DNA of 64,000 bases from Anaerolineaceae bacterium (GCA_016841445.1 JAENZD010000002.1:310001-374000), one strand, 5' to 3'; shown: positions 1 through 8,175, counted from the stretch's first letter. Program-made: numbers and translations. Notes: generated by a model not told the origin, from the letters alone.

Positions 1-63
1 CAACCTGGTCAACGCACTGTTTCCCAAGAAATCATCATTAGTTTGGCCAATTTCGTGAGATAG
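1..63 (+). CDS. Possible 3' end of an upstream gene
   Basis: Frame 1 is open from the window edge to a TAG at 61-63 and would encode the last 20 residues of a protein ending SLANFVR. Nothing identifies the family. The other two frames also close quickly, so this is a guess based only on the open frame at the edge. Confidence 0.25.
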   Translation, partial: QPGQRTVSQEIIISLANFVR

Positions 64-84
64 GCGATCAAGAATAAGGCGATT

Positions 85-111
85 AGGAATTAGGTGATCA
101 GGAATTAGGCA
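85..111. repeat. 27-bp direct repeat, left copy
   Basis: Identical over 27 bases to 963-989, built from AGGAATTAGG-type units. The pair brackets the DUF559 gene and its repeat cluster. Related short units (GATCAGG, AATTAGG) also occur at 60-85 and 885-910. Confidence 0.8.
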
Positions 112-139
112 CGTTGCAAGGTGTGATGAATGAGGGAGT

Positions 140-514
140 ATGAGTCTACCAATAAATAAAAATCTTACAAAAAACGCGCAAACCCTTCGCCGTACTATGA
201 CCAAAGAAGAACGTCACTTATGGTATGACTTTCTGAAGAATTACCCGGTTCATTTCAACCGACAAAAAGTGATAGGCGACTATATTGTCGATTTCTATTG
301 CACCAAAGCTAGGCTGGTTGTGGAGCTGGATGGGTCACAGCATTATGAAGATGATCAGATTGCAAATGATGAGAAGAGAACAGAATACCTGATGAGCCTT
401 GGCCTGGAAGTCCTGAGGGTGCCTAATAATGAGATATGGGATAATTTTGAGGGCGTGTGTGAAGGAATTGATTTTGCAGTAAAGAGAAGAACTAATCATG
501 AAAAGATGGCGTGA
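140..514 (+). CDS. DUF559 endonuclease-like protein
   Basis: A 124-residue single-domain protein of the DUF559 family, whose fold is related to very-short-patch-repair and other PD-(D/E)XK-type nucleases. The family hallmarks are visible: an N-terminal RRxMTKEE segment (residues 18-25), IGDYIVDFYC (45-54) and LVVELDGSQHYE (59-70), where E63, D65 and H69 sit in the expected nuclease-like core, followed by RTEYLMSLGLEVLRV. The ATG follows GAGGGAG at good spacing. Length matches the family. No partner gene such as a methylase is adjacent. The gene is bracketed by identical 27-bp direct repeats (85-111 and 963-989), and hairpin repeats lie just downstream. Biochemical role is unknown; a nuclease acting on the nearby repeats is speculation. 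Confidence 0.85.
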   Translation: MSLPINKNLTKNAQTLRRTMTKEERHLWYDFLKNYPVHFNRQKVIGDYIVDFYCTKARLVVELDGSQHYEDDQIANDEKRTEYLMSLGLEVLRVPNNEIWDNFEGVCEGIDFAVKRRTNHEKMA

Positions 515-540
515 GAAATTGAGCGTTTAAAGAAGTAAAA

Positions 541-586
541 AATACCCTCATCAGTCAGCTGCGCTGACAGCTTCCCCCGAGGGAAG
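541..586 (+). repeat. Two-hairpin dispersed repeat, copy 1
   Basis: Begins AATACCCTCATC, then hairpin 1 (GTCAGC 554-559 with GCTGAC 563-568), then hairpin 2 (CTTCCC 571-576 with GGGAAG 581-586). The first 38 bases recur identically at 700-737. A 26-base segment starting at 581 recurs at 801-826. Confidence 0.85.
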
Positions 587-699
587 CCTTTTTATTAAGC
601 CTTCCCTTAGAGCGCAACGGAACAACTTCAGGTGCTTGGGGAAGCCTTTTCACTCCTTATCCGTATGATGTCGATGATAGATATCTTTGAGAGAAACCA

Positions 700-745
700 A
701 ATACCCTCATCAGTCAGCTGCGCTGACAGCTTCCCCCAGGGGAAG
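700..745 (+). repeat. Two-hairpin dispersed repeat, copy 2
   Basis: Second copy: hairpin 1 is GTCAGC 713-718 with GCTGAC 722-727; hairpin 2 is CTTCCCC 730-736 with GGGGAAG 739-745. The hairpin 2 stem has changed on both arms relative to copy 1, so pairing is kept. Confidence 0.85.
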
Positions 746-820
746 CCTTAAACAATTATCCACCTTCGCCCACGGTTGAAAGTGTTTCGCTTTGCTTCAA
801 GGGAAGCCTTTTTATTAAGC

Positions 821-872
821 CTTCCCCAACGGGGAAGGTGGCACGCCGTTAGGCGTGACGGATGAGGGGCAT
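821..872 (-). repeat. Two-hairpin dispersed repeat, inverted copy
   Basis: Read on the minus strand this has the same order as copies 1 and 2: CCCTCATC, then hairpin 1 (CACGCC/GGCGTG at 842-857), then the CTTCCCC/GGGGAAG hairpin (821-837). The hairpin 1 stem sequence is entirely different from the other copies yet still pairs. A fourth, partial copy of its outer end lies at 926-956, with one mismatch to 855-885. Confidence 0.75.
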
Positions 873-962
873 TTAGGTAACAGGCAACCAGGAATTAGGC
901 AATCAGGAAATTGCCGAGCCTTCAAGCGTGACGGAGGAGGGGCATTTAGGTAACAGTCCATC

Positions 963-989
963 AGGAATTAGGTGATCAGGAATTAGGCA
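963..989. repeat. 27-bp direct repeat, right copy
   Basis: Identical to 85-111. It marks the right edge of the DUF559 and hairpin-repeat segment, just before the M48 protease gene. Confidence 0.8.
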
Positions 990-1020
990 TGACTTTAGGC
1001 GTGTCGGATGAAGGACGTTT

Positions 1021-1962
1021 TTAACTTTTATCCTTTGGTTTGAGCCAGGGCCAGCGTTCTTCCGGGGGCAGTTCAGGTTTTGTCTCAACAACTGGTTCTA
1101 TTGGGTGTACAACCGGCGTTGACGTCCGCGGTGCAGAGCGTTTCGCAGTCCCGCGGATATTGCGGTTCACGCCAGCCTGCATCTGCTGGTACTCCGTCGT
1201 ACGCACATACTCTTTAAGCTTGTTGATCCGCCGGATGATCATCGGATGCGTTTGAAAGATTTCCGCCAGGCGGTTGGATGCCTGGTCATCTTCTGCGTCG
1301 ATCATCGCCAGGGCCTGGTTGAATTCTGACTGGCTGCGGATAGTTGGGGCAACCAGTTTGACCATGGCTGACACGGCGCTGTTTAGATTTCCACAAGCTA
1401 GGAGGCCAGCGCGATCAGCTGAGAATTCGCACATCCGGTTCCACCAGCGAAAAGCAGCATACAGAATGATTGCTGCCCCAAAAGGCGCTGGGATTCCTGC
1501 TAACCCGCCCACAATCGTATTCAGCCAGGTGTGTCCCAGTGCAACATGCCCCATCTCGTGGCCGATGATGAACTTTAATTCCCCGGCATTCATGACTTTG
1601 AGCAGAGGTTTATATAAAACCAGCGCTTTTGGGCTGCCAAGACCGAAAGTATATGCGTTCATCTCGTTTTTCCCGGCAAGGAAAACATTCACCGGACCTG
1701 GCAGTAGTTTTGCTTCACACTCGCTAACCAATGCAGATAATTCAGGTGTATTGTTATCATTGATAGATAATGTTTGCCGCAGTAATGTTTGATGGTGTGA
1801 GCGGATCATCAATGCACTGATCACGAACATCCCCAGAATAAAAACCCCGCTCAAGCAAAACGTGGCTGTTGATGTTATCACAATGACCGCAAGTACTAAA
1901 AGAATGGTCAGGACCAGTACTATAGTCTCGTTATCAACCCTGTATCGGCGGGATCTAAACAT
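1021..1962 (-). CDS. M48 family membrane metalloprotease (HtpX-like)
   Basis: A 313-residue zinc metalloprotease of peptidase family M48, probably involved in membrane-protein quality control with its active site facing the cytoplasm. Two hydrophobic segments lie near the N terminus (about 13-31 and 35-52). The zinc motif HEMGH is at 135-139, and the third ligand region CEFSADRAG follows at about 178-186, as in HtpX/Oma1-type enzymes. A further hydrophobic stretch (150-170) separates them. The C-terminal 60 residues are basic and Pro-rich and end outside the catalytic domain. It lies 9 bp downstream of the PyrF-PyrE gene on the same strand and may be co-transcribed with it. HtpX itself is usually shorter, so I leave the symbol empty. 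Confidence 0.88.
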   Translation of the reverse strand: MFRSRRYRVDNETIVLVLTILLVLAVIVITSTATFCLSGVFILGMFVISALMIRSHHQTLLRQTLSINDNNTPELSALVSECEAKLLPGPVNVFLAGKNEMNAYTFGLGSPKALVLYKPLLKVMNAGELKFIIGHEMGHVALGHTWLNTIVGGLAGIPAPFGAAIILYAAFRWWNRMCEFSADRAGLLACGNLNSAVSAMVKLVAPTIRSQSEFNQALAMIDAEDDQASNRLAEIFQTHPMIIRRINKLKEYVRTTEYQQMQAGVNRNIRGTAKRSAPRTSTPVVHPIEPVVETKPELPPEERWPWLKPKDKS

Positions 1963-1971
1963 GGTTTCTCT

Positions 1972-3402
1972 CTAATGCGCTAAACTCAGAAAATCTCTAA
2001 CGGGGTTGATCTGTTCAATGGGCAGGCGGCCCGTTATCTCCCAATAGTTCATGAGCTGTGTCAGGGTGAATAGGGCATGAAGCCGAAGGCCAGCATCTTC
2101 AAGGGCTTTCCTTGCCCCTGTTTCCTGATCGATAAAGACAACCACATCTTGAATTTTCAACCCGGCATGGTGGAAGCACTCAATCGCATCTAAAATACTG
2201 CCTCCTGTGATGGTCAGGTCGTTGATGACGACAGCAGTTTCACCCGGATTATATAACCCCTCAATAGTTGAAGATTTGCTGAACCTGCTGCTGGTTTTCC
2301 GGGGATAAACAAATGGCCAGTTTCCCTGCAAGCTGATGGCAGTTGTAATCGGCAGGGCAGCGTACGGAATGCCAGCCAAACGGTCAAAGGTCAGGGTTTT
2401 TAAGGTCCTGATATATGCAGATGACACCTGGGTCATCCATCCGGGGAAAGAGACAAGCCGGCGAAGGTCAATTTGTAATGGAGAGGTCTTGCCTGATTTA
2501 AGCTGGAACTCACCAAAGCGGATACAACCCATTGAAAGCATTCCTTCCACCAGAGGCAGCATAGAGATCAAAGGAGGTTTATCCGGTGTTTCAGGTTGGG
2601 GCCGTGTGTCCTGTTGGGCATCCCTGATTTGCATGACCAGATCGCGTGCAACTGCACCCGGGTCATCCGCCGTAAAAAGACAATTTCCAGAGTCTATCAG
2701 CAAGCCTAATCCATCTGGTCGGAGGCTGGCTTGAATGGTGCTTTTTAAGTTCTCCTGGCCAGTGCAAAGTCCTGAGGCCAGGATCCACTGCTGAGGTGCC
2801 ATCTCACGGACTCGCCTGAGAGAATCCGGAAAATCTGCTTCAACAACAAGGCCCAAATTGCTGGAAGTTCCCCATTCCGTCGCTAAACCAGCAACCTTTT
2901 CGTAGACCATCGTCAACCGGTAATGCCCACCTAAAGGCAAATCCTGAAGGTCGACCGATCCCGGATTTGAGGTCTTGCACAACAAGAATACACCCTTATC
3001 AGGTTCCTCTAAGAAAGGTGTGACAGAATCGTAACCGAGGTAAGGACTCAGGGTGATAGCGTCTGCACCAAAGGCGTCAAACGCGCCCATGGCACAAGCA
3101 CGTGCCGCATCCCCGGTGTCTCCCCGTTTTGCATCAAGGATAATGGGGACCTCTTTTGGAATCATCTGGATGAGCGTTTGCAAGGTTTCAAATCCCGATG
3201 CGCCAAACGCTTCGAAATAAGCGGTGTTTAATTTAAAAACGAGGGCAACCTCACTGGTGGCATTCACCAATCTCAGGCAATGCGTTTTGATAGCCTCAGT
3301 AGTTTGCTCGGGGAGATCATCGACAGGGCAATCAAGGCTGACACACAGCAGTGAGTTGATTTTTTTGGCACGCCGCTCTAGTTTATTAAAAAAATTTGGC
3401 AT
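1972..3402 (-). CDS. Fused OMP decarboxylase / orotate phosphoribosyltransferase
   Basis: A 476-residue fusion for the last two steps of UMP synthesis, in the bacterial PyrF-PyrE order. The N-terminal half is a group II OMP decarboxylase: VSLDCP (21-26) and the catalytic D90-x-K92-x-x-D95 signature are present. A Pro-rich linker (about 262-280) leads to the phosphoribosyltransferase half: FGEFQLKSGKTSP, then RK (368-369), then VVINDLTITGGS (391-402). Several phosphate-handling motifs look weakened. ASGLCTGQ stands where PGxGAQGG is usual, and IDSGN where NSSR is usual. The flexible-loop Lys/His region reads RKTSSRFSK, and the PRPP motif has ND in place of DD. The start follows GGGAGG at good spacing. 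It is full length, but activity of either half is uncertain. Confidence 0.85.
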   Translation of the reverse strand: MPNFFNKLERRAKKINSLLCVSLDCPVDDLPEQTTEAIKTHCLRLVNATSEVALVFKLNTAYFEAFGASGFETLQTLIQMIPKEVPIILDAKRGDTGDAARACAMGAFDAFGADAITLSPYLGYDSVTPFLEEPDKGVFLLCKTSNPGSVDLQDLPLGGHYRLTMVYEKVAGLATEWGTSSNLGLVVEADFPDSLRRVREMAPQQWILASGLCTGQENLKSTIQASLRPDGLGLLIDSGNCLFTADDPGAVARDLVMQIRDAQQDTRPQPETPDKPPLISMLPLVEGMLSMGCIRFGEFQLKSGKTSPLQIDLRRLVSFPGWMTQVSSAYIRTLKTLTFDRLAGIPYAALPITTAISLQGNWPFVYPRKTSSRFSKSSTIEGLYNPGETAVVINDLTITGGSILDAIECFHHAGLKIQDVVVFIDQETGARKALEDAGLRLHALFTLTQLMNYWEITGRLPIEQINPVRDFLSLAH

Positions 3403-3624
3403 TCTTGCCCTCCCAAAAAGTAGATCGTAACTATCACTATTGTAATGCGATTTTCTGATAATTTGCTGAATAATATTAAATGCTGATTATCAACAGCGAG
3501 GAATGACAAGATTGACAAATGGGTTGGACCATCAAGAATAAGACGCGTGATGGCATATGTAATTCAATCCCGTCTCAAAACGCCATAAAATACAATTAAA
3601 TCCTTTTTCAATTTCGTTGAATCA

Positions 3625-5139
3625 TCACCCTGTCGAAAATTCTTGAGCCAAATTATCGCAAATATCTTTGATCACATCACGCCCGGAGGCACATGATAGT
3701 TCAACATTGCCGCCAGGCTCAACCCACTGCCCAATCATATAGAAATTTGATAAGCCTGGCAAGGTCTTATCCATCCCAATGCCCATCATCAAACTCATCT
3801 TTCGCGTGGTCAACGCCCAGCCAGCAAAGGCACCTCTCCAGTTGCCGGTATAGCGTTCATAAGTGACCGGTGTGGCAACATCCACCACTTCGACCGAATC
3901 TCGAAGGCCAGGATAACGTCTATCAAGAGCATTGATAACCACATCAGCAACTTCGTCTTTGTGCTGGTTATAGCGATCTTTGTTTGCGCTAAGCCATTTC
4001 CAATAGCCATAATCGGCTTCGCACCACAACGTCAGCACGGACTTCCCCTGAGGTGCCATCGTGGGGTCAAAACAATAATGTTTGATGACCAGGCGGTCAT
4101 GGTATATATTTCCCAGCCAAACGGGTTCCTCAAGCGGGAAATTGACCATTGGCGGCTGTTCAGAGAAATCCATGTCAACACCCAATGAGATCTGGAGGAT
4201 TGATTTGCTGGCGGTCATACCCCCGCTGTAACGTTGAATGATCCTATCATTTGTGTAATGCCCATCAAGCAAATCAAATATTGCTGCACGGCCATCCGAC
4301 GCGGAGATGACCAGGTCGCCTGTCACTTTTGTTTCCCCGTTAAGCTCCAAACCGACAGCTCGATCATCCCGCACGAGAATATCCGTCACCCGGGTGCGGT
4401 AAAGGATCTTGCCGCCGAGTTCGAGATAGTGAGCCTCAAGGGACTCTGCGATAGGTAGTGAGCCGCCTATTGGATAGCCGGCTTCTTCATCGTTCATCAT
4501 TCCCAGGGTGGAAAGATATAACATCATCGGAAAATCAGCGCCTGAAAATTGGAAGAACAAGGGCAGCCCTTCCCGAAGGACCGGGTCTTTGAAACGCTGT
4601 GCGAATTCAGGAAGGGTCACGTTCAACCACCGCAGGGTTGGCATCAAAACCGGCAGCATCTCCCTTCCCATCTTCGCAAATTCCTGTGCGCTGGACGCGG
4701 TCAGGTTAACCGGCAGGTCCAGGCGGCTGAAATCACGGATGCCTTCGACAAGATCATGAATCGGTCGTTTATCCTGTGGCGAGAGCTCTAACAGGTGGGC
4801 TTCCAGCTTGTCTGTGTTGGTATAAAGATGTAATTTCTGCCCATCTTTGCCTTCAATGCATGTAAATTCGTCATAATAGTGAAAGGTTGTATTCTTGAAA
4901 ATATCCAATTCCTGCCAGAGTTGGTACCCTTTAACCTCGGGATGGATACCGGCGAGATAGCGAACTGCGCCATCAAAAACGTATCCCCGGCGCTTCCAGG
5001 AGGTACACAAACCGCCGGGAATGCTGTGCATTTCAAAGATGGTCGAATCAAAGCCATTCATTTGGGCATAAATGCCAGCAGACAATCCCGCTGGACCTGC
5101 GCCAATGATCAATATCTTTTTGTTGTGATTCATCGTCAT
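3625..5139 (-). CDS. FAD-dependent oxidoreductase, phytoene desaturase (CrtI)-like
   Basis: A 504-residue flavoprotein of the NAD(P)/FAD-dependent amine oxidase / phytoene desaturase superfamily. The dinucleotide-binding GxGxxG motif is GAGPAG at 13-18. IPGGLCTSWKRRGYVFDGA follows at about 40-58, typical of CrtI-like proteins. The C terminus carries the second FAD segment (GQWVEPGGNVELSCASGRD), which contacts the isoalloxazine ring in this family. Other carotenoid genes are absent nearby, so a desaturase or retinol-saturase-like role on another hydrophobic substrate is possible. The start ATG follows AAAGGAA; a second ATG two codons later is also possible. It is separated by more than 200 bp from the PyrF-PyrE gene and probably has its own promoter. 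Confidence 0.82.
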   Translation of the reverse strand: MTMNHNKKILIIGAGPAGLSAGIYAQMNGFDSTIFEMHSIPGGLCTSWKRRGYVFDGAVRYLAGIHPEVKGYQLWQELDIFKNTTFHYYDEFTCIEGKDGQKLHLYTNTDKLEAHLLELSPQDKRPIHDLVEGIRDFSRLDLPVNLTASSAQEFAKMGREMLPVLMPTLRWLNVTLPEFAQRFKDPVLREGLPLFFQFSGADFPMMLYLSTLGMMNDEEAGYPIGGSLPIAESLEAHYLELGGKILYRTRVTDILVRDDRAVGLELNGETKVTGDLVISASDGRAAIFDLLDGHYTNDRIIQRYSGGMTASKSILQISLGVDMDFSEQPPMVNFPLEEPVWLGNIYHDRLVIKHYCFDPTMAPQGKSVLTLWCEADYGYWKWLSANKDRYNQHKDEVADVVINALDRRYPGLRDSVEVVDVATPVTYERYTGNWRGAFAGWALTTRKMSLMMGIGMDKTLPGLSNFYMIGQWVEPGGNVELSCASGRDVIKDICDNLAQEFSTG

Positions 5140-5323
5140 TATTTCCTTTCCATTTTTTACATTATTGGATTATACAATTATTTTTGATTCCTCTAAAGCT
5201 AAACTGTTAAAAAAAGTAGAAGGGTTGGTTAATGATGAATGTTAAGTTTCACCAATCCTTTAGGTATTATTAAATTGTGACTGACAAACATTGGTAAGGT
5301 ATCTACTCTTTGAGGTTTAAAAG

Positions 5324-6022
5324 ATGACGGAAAACAAGAAAAAATGGAGCTCACAAGAAACTCTGGCACTGGCCTGGCTGGTAGCTGCTATAGTCCTTGT
5401 GGTGCTATTCTCAATCTGGCAAAGGATCAGTTTGCCATTGTTTACACTGATATTCCTGGGTGTTCCTTTGATCATCCTGATCATTCGAAAAGATGCAAAG
5501 AAGATCGGTATGGGGAAAATCTCATTCCTGCAAATCTTGAGATGGACCGGTATTAATTTTGGTGCGTTAGTGTTGATATACGCGGCTTTTGAGCCCTGGT
5601 CAGGTGCTTATGCATTCTTACTGGAAGAAGCAACCGCAACCGGTACCAGCGACCCAACCTTTCTATGGCTTAAGTTGTTCGATGGTTTTGGCGGTTGGTT
5701 AGGGATGTTCTTATTCTCGGGGTTAATCTCGATTTTTGCGGAGGAATTGTTTTTCAGGGGATGGATATTACGGGCATTTGAACCCAAGGTTGGATCGGTT
5801 TGGGCAAACCTGATCCAGGCGGCCTTGTTCAAACTGCCGCAACTCTTGGTGGCCAGTTTGATGCCGAACCTGGGGATGGGATTGGTTTACGGGTTGGTTT
5901 ATGCGTTCGCAGGGATTGGCTTCATCAATGGATGGGTCTCTCACCGGGCAGGGGCAATTTGGCCTAACCTGATCGCTGCGACAGTTATGAACCTTGTCTT
6001 AAGCTTGATCATCCTGTTGTAA
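5324..6022 (+). CDS. CPBP-type intramembrane protein, catalytic His residues replaced
   Basis: A 232-residue integral membrane protein with about six hydrophobic helices, resembling CPBP (CAAX protease and bacteriocin-processing, Abi) glutamic intramembrane proteases. Motif 1, EELFFR (in FAEELFFRGW), is intact. Motif 2, normally FxxxH, reads FKLPQ. Motif 3, normally HxxxN, reads ATVMN, with Ala in place of His. Two residues needed for catalysis in the family are therefore missing, while the length and hydrophobicity are normal. It may be a non-catalytic relative acting as a receptor or chaperone. The start is preceded by GAGG. It is transcribed alone, convergent with the dehydrogenase at 6115-7278. 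Confidence 0.72.
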   Translation: MTENKKKWSSQETLALAWLVAAIVLVVLFSIWQRISLPLFTLIFLGVPLIILIIRKDAKKIGMGKISFLQILRWTGINFGALVLIYAAFEPWSGAYAFLLEEATATGTSDPTFLWLKLFDGFGGWLGMFLFSGLISIFAEELFFRGWILRAFEPKVGSVWANLIQAALFKLPQLLVASLMPNLGMGLVYGLVYAFAGIGFINGWVSHRAGAIWPNLIAATVMNLVLSLIILL

Positions 6023-6031
6023 CGCAGCAAA

Positions 6032-6070
6032 TAAAAAACCGCTCTGCTTATTTTGATTAGCCAGAGCGGT
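6032..6070 (-). terminator. Intrinsic terminator of the 6115-7278 gene
   Basis: ACCGCTCTG (6038-6046) pairs perfectly with CAGAGCGGT (6062-6070). On the minus strand the hairpin is followed by a run of six T, which places it as the terminator of the minus-strand gene. On the plus strand no T tract follows. Confidence 0.85.
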
Positions 6071-6114
6071 GTAAGCCTCCAGATAAAAAGAGAAGTTAGC
6101 AGAAACAGTGAACC

Positions 6115-7278
6115 TTACTCGGAATACGATTTGTCGCCATTCCAGATGATATTCTCAGCCAATTGGTCTTCCCAGGCTTTCAGTGTTGCCCTGTAAAGGG
6201 CACGCTCAAAATAATCCCCTTCCAGTGAGAGACCATCATAGCCTTTACCAAAAAGGATCGGCATCATGGGGTCCAATTGCTGGGCGTAGTGGATCATACA
6301 CGCTTCGGGGTGAAACCCAGGCCAGGAATAGCAGGTGACGGCGGTCCGCCTGTGTTTTGTGGGAACGCCAGGCGCGATCGTTTTTTCCCAGTCAGGGTCA
6401 TCGGGATGAAAGACGAATTTGTCCAGGTCACCCTTTGGCAACCCTTCAATCCCACGCACGACCGGTGGGTCCGCCTCAGGAATGTAAGGATCCACAGATA
6501 GGTCCAGTAAGATAGCGTGGTCAGGTAGATGCTTGATCCATTTGTTTGGGATGACGGGTTCGGAAGGTTTTCGGCGCTGTGTGGCATCAATCAGGATGTC
6601 TGTATCCTTTAACAGAGCTATCATTTCTTCCTTATGTCCTGTCAGGTTACGCCCCACGGCCTTGCAGGTCGCACCTGGACCACCTTGCTCGATATGCTTG
6701 TTGTTGCGTTCAATATTGCCCAGGTGAACGGCAGCATCCACCGCGTGCCTGCCGACCATTCCTGTTCCAAGCAATAAGGCCTGGATCGGCTGCTGATCCG
6801 GACGGACCAGCCCTGGCCAGATCTCTTCCAATAAGCCGAAAGCGACCTCCAATCCGTTCCAGGCGACAGCTTTCATATTTTCCACCAGGCGGATGTCGTT
6901 ATCTTTCACGATACTGTCCAAAGAGATCGTCTTCAGGCCTAAATCCTGGAATAATGGAACACGGGTGGGGTGGGTGGGGTAATGGAGCATGGAGATCAGG
7001 ATGGTGCCAGGTTTCATGCGCTGAAAATCGTCATCGGGCGAGCGCAAGATCAAAACGACATCCTGGTCAAATGCATCCTGACGGCTTCCGAAAGAAACCC
7101 TGATATTCCCCTGGCGGTAATCTGCTTTATCAAACCCCGAGCGAGATCCATATCCCTCTTCAATCACGACACGTACATCTAATGCAGCCATTCTTTGGAT
7201 GAAGTCCGGTAAAAAGACGCGTTTCTCACCGGCTTCCAGCAGCATTCGTGGAAATCCGATTGATTTAGGGAGGGACAT
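6115..7278 (-). CDS. Alanine dehydrogenase / transhydrogenase-like NAD(P)-binding enzyme
   Basis: A 387-residue protein with the two-domain plan of the AlaDH/PNT and saccharopine dehydrogenase family. The N-terminal substrate domain includes IGFPRMLLEAGEKRVFLP (residues 7-24), which matches the usual opening KEIxxxExRVALtP. The Rossmann nucleotide motif is GTGMVG at 171-176. The substrate could be alanine, lysine/saccharopine or another amino acid; the sequence alone does not decide this. The ATG follows AAAGGAA. It is a single-gene unit ending in a clear terminator at 6032-6070. Confidence 0.72.
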   Translation of the reverse strand: MSLPKSIGFPRMLLEAGEKRVFLPDFIQRMAALDVRVVIEEGYGSRSGFDKADYRQGNIRVSFGSRQDAFDQDVVLILRSPDDDFQRMKPGTILISMLHYPTHPTRVPLFQDLGLKTISLDSIVKDNDIRLVENMKAVAWNGLEVAFGLLEEIWPGLVRPDQQPIQALLLGTGMVGRHAVDAAVHLGNIERNNKHIEQGGPGATCKAVGRNLTGHKEEMIALLKDTDILIDATQRRKPSEPVIPNKWIKHLPDHAILLDLSVDPYIPEADPPVVRGIEGLPKGDLDKFVFHPDDPDWEKTIAPGVPTKHRRTAVTCYSWPGFHPEACMIHYAQQLDPMMPILFGKGYDGLSLEGDYFERALYRATLKAWEDQLAENIIWNGDKSYSE

Positions 7279-7633
7279 AGAAATATTCCTTTCTGGTATT
7301 AAGGGTTGTTAAGGTGGTTGCTTTTAGATAGCGAGTCAACTGCAGGATCTATCAATTTGTAGAGGCCTCAGTGTACCTGTTTTTTAGGGTTATTCTGGAA
7401 ACAATCCCATTTCTGAGTAATCGTCAGGGATGGTCCTGAGAGATTGGTAAAACCAAGATTTATTATACTGGATGGCGCAAATGAATATCATATTTTCCTT
7501 TTGACATAAAACAGTTAAGAATGCTTTTCGGTGTGAAGTATTAAGCAAATGATTTTACCGATGGGGTTATAATGAAAAATATATTGGATCATCGATGAAA
7601 TAATCCAATTGCTTTCACTTACCGAGGGAAGCT
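7279..7633. other. Divergent intergenic region
   Basis: Lies between two divergent genes. It holds the ribosome binding site of the minus-strand dehydrogenase and possible -10 elements (TATACT at 7464-7469), but no convincing complete promoter. I saw no conserved RNA leader or small ORF with support. Confidence 0.4.
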
Positions 7634-7930
7634 ATGGATATGAACAAGAAATCTCAAGCGGATGAAGAGACCATGAAGGAAAAGCGGTTAGCTGGTTGGG
7701 TCCGCTTAACGGCCGTATTATTTCGGGTTTTGATCATGCTGGGTTTGGTTTCCCTGGCAATCCTTATCATTCTCCTGATCTTTACAAATATTTTTGTTAT
7801 TTGGATACTGGCAATACCTTTAGCTCTGATTTTGATCGGGATTGGCCTTGCCCGACTGGAATTCACTCTTCATGACCGCTTGTATGCTGCTGGACACAAG
7901 AAAACAAATCAGATAGATAAAGAAAAATAA
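7634..7930 (+). CDS. Small two-helix membrane protein, unknown function
   Basis: A 98-residue protein with a charged N-terminal tail (about 28 residues), two adjacent hydrophobic helices (roughly 30-53 and 55-75) and a Lys-rich C-terminal tail. No family is recognised. The start ATG follows GAGGGA at suitable spacing. It sits upstream of the mgtE leader and shares the strand, but a 275-bp gap with its own regulatory structure separates them, so co-transcription is doubtful. Confidence 0.65.
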   Translation: MDMNKKSQADEETMKEKRLAGWVRLTAVLFRVLIMLGLVSLAILIILLIFTNIFVIWILAIPLALILIGIGLARLEFTLHDRLYAAGHKKTNQIDKEK

Positions 7931-8008
7931 ACCAGAAATATTCTTGATAAATTTAAAACACAAGCCCATGAAAGCAAAATTTGATTCAACAAAAATATTT
8001 TTTTTGTG

Positions 8009-8014
8009 TATACT
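8009..8014 (+). promoter_or_regulatory. Putative -10 box of the mgtE leader
   Basis: TATACT lies inside GTATACTTAA (8008-8017), a 10-mer that recurs before two other transcription units in the window (27486, 46417). A weak TTCAAC at 7985-7990 could serve as -35. A start near 8021 would produce a leader of about 185 nt before mgtE. Confidence 0.4.
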
Positions 8015-8060
8015 TAAGATAAGATGAACGATGACGATTTTGTAGGTGATAGATATTTTC

Positions 8061-8175
8061 AAGGTTTTAAAGGTATGCAATTTATGAAAGGATGCCGAAT
8101 GCTTTCATAATTTTGCATTACCTTTTCGGGTTTGCGATTAAGACCTTCACAATATCTACACTGTGAAGGTCTTTT
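8061..8175 (+). promoter_or_regulatory. Candidate riboswitch-like leader of mgtE
   Basis: Elements, read by eye. (1) A long imperfect hairpin, 8069-8090 with 8102-8125. (2) Its loop CCGAA (8095-8099) is complementary to TTCGG (8125-8129), a possible pseudoknot. (3) AAGGTTTT (8061-8068) can pair with AAGACCTT (8140-8147), closing the domain. (4) The same AAGACCTT forms the 5' arm of a terminator. Closing the domain would therefore block the terminator. It does not show the conserved start of the M-box Mg2+ riboswitch. The ligand, if any, is unknown; Mg2+ is the obvious guess from the downstream gene. Confidence 0.6.
8140..8175 (+). terminator. Leader terminator (attenuator) before mgtE
   Basis: AAGACCTTCACA (8140-8151) pairs perfectly over 12 bp with TGTGAAGGTCTT (8162-8173), followed by TT and a T-rich stretch. 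It ends 30 bp before the mgtE start, so it is positioned as a premature terminator within the mgtE leader. Confidence 0.85.

Noticed and set aside
541-989. CRISPR array
   Set aside because: The repeats differ in spacing, occur in both orientations and lack regular spacers; no cas genes are nearby.
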